A stretch of 42,285 nt of DNA, from contig CAYNVS010000027.1 in NCBI GenBank assembly GCA_964400725.1, positions 1 through 42,285 of the forward strand, read 5' to 3'. Every line of letters begins with the position of its first letter. The stretch's first letter is position 1. Both the position numbers and the translations under genes were made by a program. Under the pieces are notes generated by a model, which did not search any database, had not been told where the DNA came from, and saw only the letters and a list, made by a program, of their open reading frames with translations. This document shows positions 24,692 to 33,344 of the stretch, in pieces. The stretch comes from CAYNVS01 sp964400725 (lineage in GTDB: Bacteria; Myxococcota_A; SURF-8; CAYNVS01).

Positions 24692-26089
24692 TTAATCGGC
24701 GATGTTATGTTCCTGCGTGTCGCTCGCGCTGAATTTTCGCTCCGTTTCTTGGCCGGAATTCGACTGTTTATCTTTCGCATTGTTATTTAATAATTTTTCT
24801 ATGGCTTTTTTATATTCCGGGTAAGGGTAATCCCCATTAAACATGCGTGCTTTGAACATTTTCATAATCATCGTTCTTAAAACGGCGTAAGTTTGTTCTT
24901 CCTTTTCTCCAGCAAAATCGCCGTCGTTGCAGCAGAAGTAAACTAGAGGATCGTCTCTTCCTTCTTTTGTTTTTTCTTTTTCGATTAAATCTTTTAACGC
25001 CTTGCTGAGTTCAATAATATTTTCGTCTGCCGATTTTTTGTTTTCAAAGATTTTATCTTTTAACTGCGAGGTGATTATATTCCAGCCCGAATCGTCTGCA
25101 TTAGAAACTTGCAGAGGTACATACCCTTCATCATGGTTTACATAGTCGTAATCCCAACCTAAAATTATCTTCCCCTGACTTTGAAGAGTCTTGCAATCTT
25201 CATTATAGAAATCTAGGCTTTTTTGGGACAGCTCGCCTTCTATAAGCGAAACGCTGTAATTGCCGTCGGATTGCGTTAGCGCGATTACTATAACCATCCG
25301 TTTTTCGTTTTTGTTTTGCGGTTTGAAATCTTCTTTTAACCGTTTTGCCAAGTTTGAATAGTTTCTAACGAGGATAAATTTTTTTAAAATCGGGTAGCCG
25401 GCAAACGCGTTCCAGTCAAATTTTTTTAGAATGTTTCGAAAGTGCGAGTTTTTTATATCAAACGGAGCTACCATTGTAATTATAGCCCAAAGAATGTTGT
25501 AATCATTGAAATTGATTGACGGGTCGCGGTATTTTTGCGGCTCCCATGATACGGCTCCCGCGGTAAACAGACCAGGGCCCCGTACAACCCCTGCCTCTCC
25601 CGGAACATCGCTCTCAGCTCCTCCGCCGAGCAAATAATGCGCCGTCGCTTTTTCGCCCTTCCTGTCGTAAAGCATTATAAGGAATTTCTCTTTCGCTCCT
25701 ATTCCAAAGTATAGATACAAAACAGCCGCAGTCAGTCCCAATGAAATAAAGAAAACAGGAAAATATAAATGCAGAGGGCCAAACAAATATCCTAATAGCG
25801 CAAGCGCGCCTAATAAAAGAAGAGCCCATGGCGCCCATGGCGCCAATTTCAACCAGCTGTCCTTAAACAATTTTCTTTCATCATCTCGAAAATAACATAC
25901 GTAACACTTTGAGTTTTGAGTCTTCTTGACGTCAACGACTCCGAATGTTTTGGCGATAAGTTTATAAAATATCGATTTACCCGACGATTCAGACCCCGCG
26001 ATTATAAAGCCTATTCGATTTTTTATGTTTTCTTCTGCATGAGGATGCCAGAAAACTGCGAGGCTTGGAAGACTGCCGCCCGTTATCAA
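24692..26089 (-). CDS. GTPase-like P-loop protein with internal membrane segments; reading frame shifted near the start
   Basis: 465 residues as an open frame from a TTG at 26089. Residues 32-39 (GSESSGKS) form a G1/Walker A loop. DRKG (142-145) fits G3 (DxxG), and TQSD (272-275) after a hydrophobic strand (MVIVIAL) fits G4. Two or three membrane segments (about 87-130) sit between G1 and G3. The motif order resembles membrane-linked TRAFAC or 'double-GTPase' proteins of bacterial conflict and signalling systems, but the match is at motif level only. The best start signal, AAAGGAG with an ATG at 26130, lies out of frame. One extra base in the A7 tract (26117-26123) would join it to this frame, giving a protein that begins MAEKKCERIDADIPL. 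Otherwise the ATG encodes a 14-residue leader whose stop overlaps the TTG. First gene of the operon. Confidence 0.75.
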   Translation of the reverse strand: MITGGSLPSLAVFWHPHAEENIKNRIGFIIAGSESSGKSIFYKLIAKTFGVVDVKKTQNSKCYVCYFRDDERKLFKDSWLKLAPWAPWALLLLGALALLGYLFGPLHLYFPVFFISLGLTAAVLYLYFGIGAKEKFLIMLYDRKGEKATAHYLLGGGAESDVPGEAGVVRGPGLFTAGAVSWEPQKYRDPSINFNDYNILWAIITMVAPFDIKNSHFRNILKKFDWNAFAGYPILKKFILVRNYSNLAKRLKEDFKPQNKNEKRMVIVIALTQSDGNYSVSLIEGELSQKSLDFYNEDCKTLQSQGKIILGWDYDYVNHDEGYVPLQVSNADDSGWNIITSQLKDKIFENKKSADENIIELSKALKDLIEKEKTKEGRDDPLVYFCCNDGDFAGEKEEQTYAVLRTMIMKMFKARMFNGDYPYPEYKKAIEKLLNNNAKDKQSNSGQETERKFSASDTQEHNIAD

Positions 26090-26142
26090 AGGAATATCTG
26101 CGTCAATTCTTTCACATTTTTTTCCGCCATGGAACTACTCCT
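26086..26142 (-). promoter_or_regulatory. Ribosome site and A7 tract at the head of the GTPase operon
   Basis: On the minus strand AAAGGAG precedes an ATG at 26130. Its frame includes A7 (26123-26117) and stops at a TGA (26088-26086) after 14 codons. The TGA overlaps the TTG that begins the main frame (TTGA). The layout allows three readings: a sequencing or assembly error in the A-tract, slippage-controlled (phase-variable) expression, or a leader peptide with re-initiation. Confidence 0.55.
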
Positions 26143-26513
26143 TTGTAATACGCAAAAAAAAGCGTCCGGTCTTTTTGTTTAAAGAACTCCATAAAATTCG
26201 CCGCGGCTCGCTGAGCTGAATAATATTCTTTAGATTTATAAATTAAGTTGGATTAAAAAATATCAAAAAGAAAATTAAAAAGCAACATCCTCTTTTAAAA
26301 ATTTTCGCAAAATTTCGAATACTTGCGGTTTGCGGCTTTTTTATTTTTTTCATTATCCGCTCTTGAGGATTTCCGTTGCGTAATGCTTTAAGGACGCCGA
26401 AAAGCCGTATGATTGCGTTTGTTATTTCGGACAAAATTTTTGAGAGGCGCCGTAATTGAATTATCCGCCGAGCGGACGCTCCGCGTATGCCAAAGAGACT
26501 CGCGCTTTTTAAA
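26131..26513. other. AT-rich intergenic region ahead of the GTPase/SEDS-PBP operon
   Basis: No convincing gene. On the minus strand TTGATA and TTTATA, 18 bp apart (about 26235-26264), form a possible promoter for the operon. AT-richness makes this weak. The part nearest 26514 lies downstream of the outer-membrane barrel gene and shows no clear terminator. Confidence 0.35.
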
Positions 26514-28076
26514 TTAAAAGGTCAGCGACGCGCCGATTCCTATTTCGACGATTGTTTGCGGCGCGTCAACGCCGTTTACCGCCGCCGAAGGGAGATCAAG
26601 CCGCGATAAATCGACGCCGGGAACGTCGGTTTTTGGGATTTTCAGTCCGTAGTAAAGCTCCCCGTTGCGCCCGAAATGATAATTTGCGTAGCCGCTGAGC
26701 TGTAAATACGTTAAAACCGTTACCCGCGTTTCAAGATGAGCCGTGAAGGACAAATCGCTCAGATTGCCGAAAACCGAGCCGATAAACGTCCAATCGTCGA
26801 GCCGGTACGGCGCCGCAAGCATTGCGTAAAGGCCGGCGTAATGCCTGCCTACGTAAAGCGGCTTATACTGGCCGCTCATGTACAGAAGCGGCAAAACGTC
26901 CGCGTTCGAGTAGCCGGCGTCGTTGTAAAAATATTCGCCGCCTAAAATCAGCGTATCGTCGTCGCCGTACGGAATTGAAATCTCCACGCCGCCTAAGAGC
27001 TGAGGAATCCAGTCGTCCTTGCGAGTATATGACGGAATAAGCGCGGCGATGCGTTGATTGAGCAGGTCGTAATTTATAGAGCCGTCCGAACCTATTACGC
27101 CGTTCAAGTCGATTTTCGTATAATCGGGCATGCCTTTATAAAAGACCGTTTGACTGTTGTGCGCGACGCTCGCCTCCGCTTTAAAATCGAACCAGCCGAC
27201 GCCCATAGTAACGTCCGCGCCCAAATAAAGCGCGTCGTTTTTCTTCCACGCGGCCATGAAGCTGGTTTCCATCTGCCAAAACGCAAACTCAGCCCGTCCG
27301 GCGACTCCGATATTTGACGGTTTGTCGGCGTTTTCCATCGTCGTCATCGCGTAAAAATTCCAGCCGTATTTCTCGACCGGAACGTGGATTTTCAGCATGT
27401 CCAGCCCCAGCCTTGCGTCGAAGCGGGCGAGCGGGTCTTTGCGCGATTTATTGAGAAAATCGGTCGGATTCCAAAAATAACCGGAACCCCACTTTACCGG
27501 CTGGCGTCCGAAAGTAATAAATACTGCGCGTCCGACGTCGGCCTTGAGCCACAACTGGTCGAGAGAGCCGTAAAGTTTGTCTTTCGACGCGCCGAATTGG
27601 GCGGCGGCGCTTTCGTTAGCCGTAAAATCGTAATTAAGCCTGCCGCGTATAAACCCTCGCAGCCGGTCGTTCGGGCGTATGTCGGCGAACCCGTCAATTA
27701 GATTGGGGCTTGCAATCGGGTCGTCGTCCGCGTCGGTCTCTTTCTTAACGGCATAACTCATATTAAGGTAAAGCATTCCGCCGAAAGTTAAAATTTTGTC
27801 GGCGTTTCCCAGTTTGTTTACGATATGCTCGTCTGTAGTCAACTGTTGTCCGAAGCCGCCTTCGACGTCGGATTCGGCTTTTTTGTCTTTATTATTTTGT
27901 TTATTATCCGCGCCGGTTGCGGAGTTTTTCTTATCTTTAGAGTCGTCGGCAGGCTGCGACGAAGAGCCGAAAAGCTCCGATTCTATGTCGGAATCAGCCG
28001 CGTAGGCATTGAAGGAGATAATCAATATAAAGGCCGAGGCAAAGAGGCGCGAGGCAAACAGAGATGATTTATTCAT
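26514..28076 (-). CDS. Outer-membrane beta-barrel protein of the ABC export operon
   Basis: 520 residues. A signal peptide is cleaved after about FNAYA, followed by an Asp/Lys/Ser-rich linker (about 25-85). The rest shows alternating amphipathic strands and ends in an aromatic residue (GIGASLTF), as outer-membrane barrels do. Conserved-looking motifs include FITFGRQPVKWGSGYFWNPTDF, much like the RQ-x-WG-x-NPTD motif of DUF1302-type barrels that accompany LolA-like and permease genes. Likely role: the outer-membrane receiver of material moved by the upstream ABC system. GGAGAA precedes the ATG. It lies 35 bases after the LolA-like gene and is the last gene of that operon. Confidence 0.82.
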   Translation of the reverse strand: MNKSSLFASRLFASAFILIISFNAYAADSDIESELFGSSSQPADDSKDKKNSATGADNKQNNKDKKAESDVEGGFGQQLTTDEHIVNKLGNADKILTFGGMLYLNMSYAVKKETDADDDPIASPNLIDGFADIRPNDRLRGFIRGRLNYDFTANESAAAQFGASKDKLYGSLDQLWLKADVGRAVFITFGRQPVKWGSGYFWNPTDFLNKSRKDPLARFDARLGLDMLKIHVPVEKYGWNFYAMTTMENADKPSNIGVAGRAEFAFWQMETSFMAAWKKNDALYLGADVTMGVGWFDFKAEASVAHNSQTVFYKGMPDYTKIDLNGVIGSDGSINYDLLNQRIAALIPSYTRKDDWIPQLLGGVEISIPYGDDDTLILGGEYFYNDAGYSNADVLPLLYMSGQYKPLYVGRHYAGLYAMLAAPYRLDDWTFIGSVFGNLSDLSFTAHLETRVTVLTYLQLSGYANYHFGRNGELYYGLKIPKTDVPGVDLSRLDLPSAAVNGVDAPQTIVEIGIGASLTF

Positions 28077-28111
28077 ATATAATTCTCCATTCGGCGGCGG
28101 GCGGACGCGGA

Positions 28112-28909
28112 TTACCTGCTCTTGCTCTCAAGCCAAGCCTTGGTGAAAATGTTTGCGTCCAGCGGGTCGAGATCAACCTGCTGCATGACTATCGTCGTTT
28201 TCTTATCTTTTTCGACTTCGTCGAATATGCGGATTTCTTTTGGGAAATAAATGTCGGCTCCCTTGCTTTTGCTGAACATTTTTTCCCATTTGGGGTAATA
28301 AGTGGTGCGCATCAGTTTGCCCGAAAGCGCGAACTCCTGCGCCTTGAGCAGATTGCCTGTTTCTTTGTCAACCCACAATTCCATGACTTGGTATGCCACG
28401 TCCGCGCCCGCCTTGGCTTTGAGCTTTAAACGGTGGGCGGCGAATTTGCCGAGCGTAGTCTCTTCCATATAGCTGGCGTCGTAATCTTCCGACAATCTCA
28501 TTTGGTCGTAGTCGCGCCGGTTGCTGCCGGTGCCGCCAATGCGCTCGCGCTCCGTGCGGCGCTCCCATTTGCCGGTGGTCGGGTCGTACATGAAAAGGTT
28601 TTTATCGAGCCGCAGATAACCTTTGCCGGCTTCCGTCTTCGGCTGAAGGAAGAGCATTGCGAGCTTCTCGTCCGCGTCGCGGCGGTAAACTACGAGCTGG
28701 TAAACGAGATCGTTTTTCCCTTTTTCTTTTTGTTCGAGGTAAACGAGCGCCTTGTAGTCGCCGCTGTTGCGCTCGCGGTTGTCGAGCTCTTTTACTAAAT
28801 CGAGCGCCAGCTTATCCTTTGCGGGGTCTGCGGCGAAAGCGATGGCCGCCGCGGCAAGCAGGGCGGCGGCGAATAAAAAAAACAATATTAATAGGTTATC
28901 GCGTTTCAT
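28112..28909 (-). CDS. LolA-like outer membrane lipoprotein-sorting protein
   Basis: 265 residues with a signal peptide (cleavage after AIAFA). The mature part fits the PF17131-type LolA-like fold: LVYLEQKEKGKNDLVYQLVVYRRDADEKLAMLFLQPK, then FMYDPTTGKWERR, MELWVDKETGNLLKAQEF and a C-terminal VDLDPLDANIFTKAWL. The open half-barrel of this family carries lipid or lipoprotein across the periplasm. GGAGG precedes the ATG. It lies between the permease genes and the outer-membrane barrel gene, which supports a carrier role between them. There is no lipobox, so it is soluble. It is not the housekeeping LolA: length and sequence belong to the DUF1329/PF17131-like branch. Confidence 0.88.
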   Translation of the reverse strand: MKRDNLLILFFLFAAALLAAAAIAFAADPAKDKLALDLVKELDNRERNSGDYKALVYLEQKEKGKNDLVYQLVVYRRDADEKLAMLFLQPKTEAGKGYLRLDKNLFMYDPTTGKWERRTERERIGGTGSNRRDYDQMRLSEDYDASYMEETTLGKFAAHRLKLKAKAGADVAYQVMELWVDKETGNLLKAQEFALSGKLMRTTYYPKWEKMFSKSKGADIYFPKEIRIFDEVEKDKKTTIVMQQVDLDPLDANIFTKAWLESKSR

Positions 28910-28963
28910 AAAACCTCCAACATTACAATCGGCGCGCGGGGACGAACGCCGAATTTTATTCGT

Positions 28964-30307
28964 TCAACCAATATGCCCAATCGCTTTTACCGGCTGCATG
29001 CGGCTCGCTTTAAAAGCGGGCCACGCCGAGGCGAGGCAAGTAATAACGGTAAATATTACAACCGAGAAAACGACCTGTCCGGCGTTCACCGACAGATTTA
29101 TCGTGTCGCTCATAAGAAGCATTTTAACCGCGTCGCTGCCGACGGGTATTTGAGCGCGGTTAATGGAATAGCCTATCAGCGCGCCGACGGACGAACCGAT
29201 TATAGTGGAGAAGAGGCCGAGCATGAACGATTCGAGCATGAACAGCGATAAAACGCCGCGCTTGGAAAGGCCGATTGCGCGCGCCGTTCCTATCTCGCGA
29301 GTCCGCTCCCGCACCGCAATCCACATGGCGTTCATAATGCCTATTACGATGATGGCGGTTAAAATGGTTATCAGAACGAAGGAAATCGTGCTGAAAGCGG
29401 TTAAAATCCACTGCGCGAATTTAGCCTCGTCGCTCCACGTCGTAAGATCGAGCTTCTGCCCGCGGAAGTCCTCTTCTTTAACGTCCTCGAACTTCATCCA
29501 ATAAGGGTCGGGCTGGTATTCGCGCAGGTCGAAACCTTTTTCCGTCAGCGCGATTCGCAGTTTCTTCATCGCCGTTTCGGAGTTTTTAATATCCTTCAAG
29601 TAAACCATTATGGCGCCGCTGGCGTCCTCGTCCATGTCGTATAGGTCGCTCAGCGTCTTCTTAGAAACGAAGACGTTCCAGTTGCTCATAAAACCGTTGG
29701 CCTTGGTAACGGCGCAGACCGTCGCTTCGGTAAGGTTCGCCATTCCGCCCGCCGACTCCACGGTAAGCGACACCGGATCGCCGACTGTAAGCTGCATGCG
29801 CTTTGCCTGAGTTTCCGAAATCATTATTTGTTTGGGCTCGCGCAGCTTCATCGGATCGCCAAGCGCGACCGGCTTGCCGTCTTTGCGGTATTCGTTTTCC
29901 TTGGCGAGCTGAATCGTTTTAACGAAGTTCTTTTCTTCGTCGATGTCAACGCTGGATATGATGACCTGAATACTGGTAACGTTGCTTATCATTTTTCCCC
30001 AGCCGCGGCCTCTGTCTATAACGTAGTCGAGGTCGGGCGTGTTTTCCTCTACTATTTTACGCAGCTCTTTCACCCTCGTAACCATCGGTATGGCGTCGGA
30101 GCTTTTTGCCTTAAAAAAACCGGCTACGTTCACGTGTCCCGCCAGCTGCAGCGTTACGTTTTTTATCATCGTGTCGGTAAGCCCCTGAGACAGCGACATC
30201 AGCATCACCATAAGCATGGTAACAATCGCTATTGCGGCTCCTAAAAGCAAGGTGCGGCGTCTGGCCTTTACCAGATTACGGAACGCAATAAGTATATAAA
30301 GGCGCAT
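28964..30307 (-). CDS. ABC transporter permease, FtsX/LolE type
   Basis: 447 residues. The N-terminal helix (about 20-43) begins after LYILIAFRNLVKARRRTLLLGA. A periplasmic MacB-type domain follows (about 45-310), then three C-terminal helices with the FtsX motif MNAMWIAVRERTREIGTARAIG. This is the MacB/LolC fold, which uses ATP-driven mechanical movement rather than a channel. The ribosome site GGAG overlaps the end of the upstream permease gene (3 bases between them). With the 700-residue permease it probably forms the heterodimer driven by the ATPase of the same operon. Confidence 0.93.
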   Translation of the reverse strand: MRLYILIAFRNLVKARRRTLLLGAAIAIVTMLMVMLMSLSQGLTDTMIKNVTLQLAGHVNVAGFFKAKSSDAIPMVTRVKELRKIVEENTPDLDYVIDRGRGWGKMISNVTSIQVIISSVDIDEEKNFVKTIQLAKENEYRKDGKPVALGDPMKLREPKQIMISETQAKRMQLTVGDPVSLTVESAGGMANLTEATVCAVTKANGFMSNWNVFVSKKTLSDLYDMDEDASGAIMVYLKDIKNSETAMKKLRIALTEKGFDLREYQPDPYWMKFEDVKEEDFRGQKLDLTTWSDEAKFAQWILTAFSTISFVLITILTAIIVIGIMNAMWIAVRERTREIGTARAIGLSKRGVLSLFMLESFMLGLFSTIIGSSVGALIGYSINRAQIPVGSDAVKMLLMSDTINLSVNAGQVVFSVVIFTVITCLASAWPAFKASRMQPVKAIGHIG

Positions 30308-30310
30308 TGT

Positions 30311-32413
30311 TCACTCCGATCTGCGCATCGCGTTCGCCGGAGAAATGCGGGTCGCGAGGTACGCCGGATACAGCGTGGAGAGTATTGTAACGACGATAAT
30401 CGTTACGAATCCGGTTATAATATTGCCGGTTCCGAGCGTCGGGAAGAGTCTCGGCCCGGAGAAAAGGAAAGTAAGCGCGTCGCTGTTGCTTGGTATGCCG
30501 ACCGATCCTAAGTAGTTCATTAAAATAACCGCCAGCAGCGTTCCTACAGCGCACGAGACTGCGCCGAGGATCAGCGTTTCTATTAGAAATAACGTTAAAA
30601 TAAATCGAGGCCGCGCGCCGACCGCCCGCATTGTACCGATTTCTCCCACCCGCTCCATTGTTGCGATAATCATGGAGTTGTTGATGATTACCAGCGCTAC
30701 TAGGAAAATTATAAATATCGAGACGTAGAGAACTATCCGCACGACGGTTACGAACTGACCGACCATTCCCGCGGCTTCCTGCCAGTCGATAACCTTAAGA
30801 TTAAGCCCTTTAGCGTCCGCGGCCTTAATTATCGCGGCTTTCGTTTGGGACAACTTAGACGGATCGTTCAGTATTATTGCCGCGTTCAACGCAAGACCGT
30901 TGTCGACTTCTTCCTGCGCGAAGCTCGTTTCGTTGGCCGAGCGCAGTTTGCCGGCTTTTCCGCCGAGCCGCGCTTCCGCGAATTCGTCGAATTTGGCGGC
31001 TGCGGCGTCTTTCGCAGCGATAGGAGAGGCGCCGGAGCCGAACAGGTCGGCCTCTGCCTCGTCCCTATCGACGTCCTTCACTCCTACCGAACCGCGTATT
31101 TTCTCAAGCTCCTTAAGATTTTCCTCGCTCATCTGGCCGTACAGCTCTCGGAAACTGATAAGGTCTATGAAATTGTAAACGTTGGCTATTTCGGTTTCTT
31201 CGAGCCCTTCAAATGTAAAAAGGCCGTAAAGTTTGAGGTTTACGCTTTTCAAGTAACCGCTTTTAGCGTAAGAGCGGACTGTAATCGTGTCGCCGACCTT
31301 CAGAGGGTAAAGGGTTATCATCGGCGCGATCATGTCGTAAAAGAACTTATAACGCGCGCTGAAGTTTTCGTCGTTCAACGAAAGGAATTCTTTAATTAAA
31401 TCCGTCAAATCGCCCTGCGCCTGCGGCGTTAGCTTTTTAATCTCGGCTTCTAATTTCTGCGCGTTTTCGGGAGAAAGTTGAAAAGTTATTTTGGAAGCCT
31501 GCTTTTTCATAATTTTAATTTTAGACGTCAAGTCGGGATCGTCGGCTATTTTCTTTCCTTTCTTTTCAACCGCCTCGCGTATTTCGTCGAAGTGGCGCGC
31601 CGTGCGGTGCTTGAGCCATTTCTCCGTCATGTATTTGCTGCCTAAAAAGCCCGGCTTTCCTTTCGGAACCATTTCGCCTTCGACTATTTTCATCCGCGGG
31701 AATTCCCGCTTGAACATGTCAAGGTCGGTTCCCATTATTCGCAAAAACAACATTTCGCTGTCTTCCTGAAGCTGCGCAATCTGCGAATCGAGGAATAAAA
31801 GCTGCGTTTCGGGATCGGTCTCGAACTTTTCCCAAAACTCAGACGATAACACTTTTTCCACTTTTTTTATATTTCCTTGCAGCTTTTCCTTATCTTTGAC
31901 GACAATCATGCCGTTTTGCATTTCTTCCTTTAAGAGTTTCGCCATTTGTTTAATGGTTTCAATCTGTTTTGCCGCGTCGTCCTTTCGGCCTTCCCTGACG
32001 GATTTGCGCAGAAGTTCGATGTTCTTATCGAAATCGTTGCCGGTGTTCGCCATGCCTATGAGCGTTCCCATAGGAACGACCGCTTTTACGTTTTCCATTT
32101 TAATGAGTTCATCGCGGACGCTTTTAAAGTTTTGTATGGTTCCGTAATCGTCCGAACCGATGAAGCCGCTGCCGAACAGCGCCAGCTCGTCTTTGGCGTC
32201 TTTGCTGTAAACTTGAAGGTGTCCGGCCAGCGAGCTCGTTATGCTCTGCGTCATCGAGCGTTCTATCGAATCGAGAAGCGCCGTGCCGGTTATCGTAAGC
32301 GCGGCTCCGAAAATCATCAGGCATCCGACGATGACGCTTTTTACGCGGGTTTTTACAACCGCGCCGACCGCCAGCAGAGCGATTATTTTAAAAGAAGACC
32401 AATATCGGCTCAT
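30311..32413 (-). CDS. ABC transporter permease, FtsX/LolC type, with enlarged periplasmic domain
   Basis: 700 residues. The N-terminal helix (about 22-45) includes VKSVIVGCLMIFGAALTITG. A very large periplasmic region (about 50-570) is helical and charged in part (about 125-330), far longer than in LolC/LolE. The C-terminal three-helix FtsX block contains MIIATMERVGEIGTMRAVGA and VSCAVGTLLAVIL. The enlarged domain may contact the LolA-like carrier or a substrate. It lies 14 bases after the ATPase gene and 3 bases before the second permease gene. Confidence 0.93.
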   Translation of the reverse strand: MSRYWSSFKIIALLAVGAVVKTRVKSVIVGCLMIFGAALTITGTALLDSIERSMTQSITSSLAGHLQVYSKDAKDELALFGSGFIGSDDYGTIQNFKSVRDELIKMENVKAVVPMGTLIGMANTGNDFDKNIELLRKSVREGRKDDAAKQIETIKQMAKLLKEEMQNGMIVVKDKEKLQGNIKKVEKVLSSEFWEKFETDPETQLLFLDSQIAQLQEDSEMLFLRIMGTDLDMFKREFPRMKIVEGEMVPKGKPGFLGSKYMTEKWLKHRTARHFDEIREAVEKKGKKIADDPDLTSKIKIMKKQASKITFQLSPENAQKLEAEIKKLTPQAQGDLTDLIKEFLSLNDENFSARYKFFYDMIAPMITLYPLKVGDTITVRSYAKSGYLKSVNLKLYGLFTFEGLEETEIANVYNFIDLISFRELYGQMSEENLKELEKIRGSVGVKDVDRDEAEADLFGSGASPIAAKDAAAAKFDEFAEARLGGKAGKLRSANETSFAQEEVDNGLALNAAIILNDPSKLSQTKAAIIKAADAKGLNLKVIDWQEAAGMVGQFVTVVRIVLYVSIFIIFLVALVIINNSMIIATMERVGEIGTMRAVGARPRFILTLFLIETLILGAVSCAVGTLLAVILMNYLGSVGIPSNSDALTFLFSGPRLFPTLGTGNIITGFVTIIVVTILSTLYPAYLATRISPANAMRRSE

Positions 32414-32427
32414 TTACGGCCTCCGTT

Positions 32428-33129
32428 TCAATTTTTGGCCATAATGCCGGTGTCGCTTGCGACGCTTCCGTCCACTAGTTTGATAATTCTGTCCGCGTGA
32501 TCCATCACCTTTGGGTCGTGGGTGGAGAATATGAACGTCGTCTTGCTTTTGTGGTTAATATCGCGCATCAGGTCGATGATGTTTAGTCCGGTCTGCGAGT
32601 CGAGGTTTGCGGTCGGCTCGTCGGCGAGGACGATTTTAGGATGGGTAACAAGCGCGCGCGCAATCGCGACGCGCTGCCTCTGCCCCCCGGACAGCTCGTT
32701 CGGCTTCTGTCTTAACTGCTCCGTCAGCTCCACCCCGTCTATCATTTCCCTTACCCGCGACTCTCTTTCTTTGGGAGTCATTTTGCCTTGAAGCAGCAGC
32801 GGGAACTCGACGTTTTGAAAGACGTCGAGCACCGGAATAAGGTTGAAGGACTGGAAGATAAATCCGAGCTTGTAAAGACGCAGGCGCGTCATTTGCGAGT
32901 CGTTCATCCGTTCAATCGACTGGCCGTCAACTATCACGCCGCCCGAAGTCGGCGCGTCCATGCAGCCTATAATGTTCAGAAGCGTCGATTTGCCGCTGCC
33001 CGAAGGCCCAGCTACGACGCTGAATTCGCCGGCCCCGATGGCGAGATTTACGTCTTTTATAGCGTGAACGACAAGATTGCCGAGCGGATAGTCTTTGCAC
33101 ACTTTCGTCAGTTCAATTACCGAAACCAT
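32428..33129 (-). CDS. ABC transporter ATP-binding protein, LolD/MacB type
   Basis: 233 residues, the standard size. Walker A GPSGSGKST, Q-loop FIFQSFNLIPVLDVFQNVEFP, signature LSGGQRQRVAIARAL, Walker B VLADEPTANLDS and H-loop FSTHDPKV are all intact. The N-terminus VIELTKVCKDYPLGNLVVHAIKDVN is typical of LolD. The start at 33129 (MVSVIELTK) has AAGGA upstream; a longer start at 33201 would place the promoter inside the gene. It is the first gene of the operon and drives the two FtsX-type permeases. Confidence 0.95.
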   Translation of the reverse strand: MVSVIELTKVCKDYPLGNLVVHAIKDVNLAIGAGEFSVVAGPSGSGKSTLLNIIGCMDAPTSGGVIVDGQSIERMNDSQMTRLRLYKLGFIFQSFNLIPVLDVFQNVEFPLLLQGKMTPKERESRVREMIDGVELTEQLRQKPNELSGGQRQRVAIARALVTHPKIVLADEPTANLDSQTGLNIIDLMRDINHKSKTTFIFSTHDPKVMDHADRIIKLVDGSVASDTGIMAKN

Positions 33130-33189
33130 TTTTCGTAATCCTTGCGTTAAATAACTATTCGTAAATGCGACGCGAAACGAAATGTTTGA

Positions 33190-33218
33190 AATATAATGCA
33201 CGTTTTTTGTAAATGCAA
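33190..33218 (-). promoter_or_regulatory. Promoter of the ABC exporter operon
   Basis: Minus strand: TTGCAT (33218-33213) and TATATT (33195-33190) with a 17 bp spacer, about 60 bases before the ATG at 33129. It is a sigma70-like pair, with -35 and -10 each one or two bases from consensus. Confidence 0.5.
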
Positions 33219-33344
33219 CCCCCTAAAACCGCATTTAGAAAAGTTTAAGAATTCCTAACAATCGCTTTGCCTAATGGCTTGCATTAAAGCGTCTTATTTG
33301 TGATTTTGTAAGGGAACCCCTTTTTATTCAGGTCGTCTGCGCGT

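Noticed and set aside
24692..26130. Type VI secretion TssM-like reading of the P-loop membrane protein
   Set aside because: It has a P-loop and membrane segments, but no other T6SS gene (TssB/C, Hcp tube, VgrG, TssJ/K/L) is present. The hcp here is the hybrid-cluster protein, not the T6SS tube protein.
26243..26434. Minus-strand frame of 63 codons in the gap before the GTPase operon
   Set aside because: AT-rich, no ribosome site and no recognisable domain.
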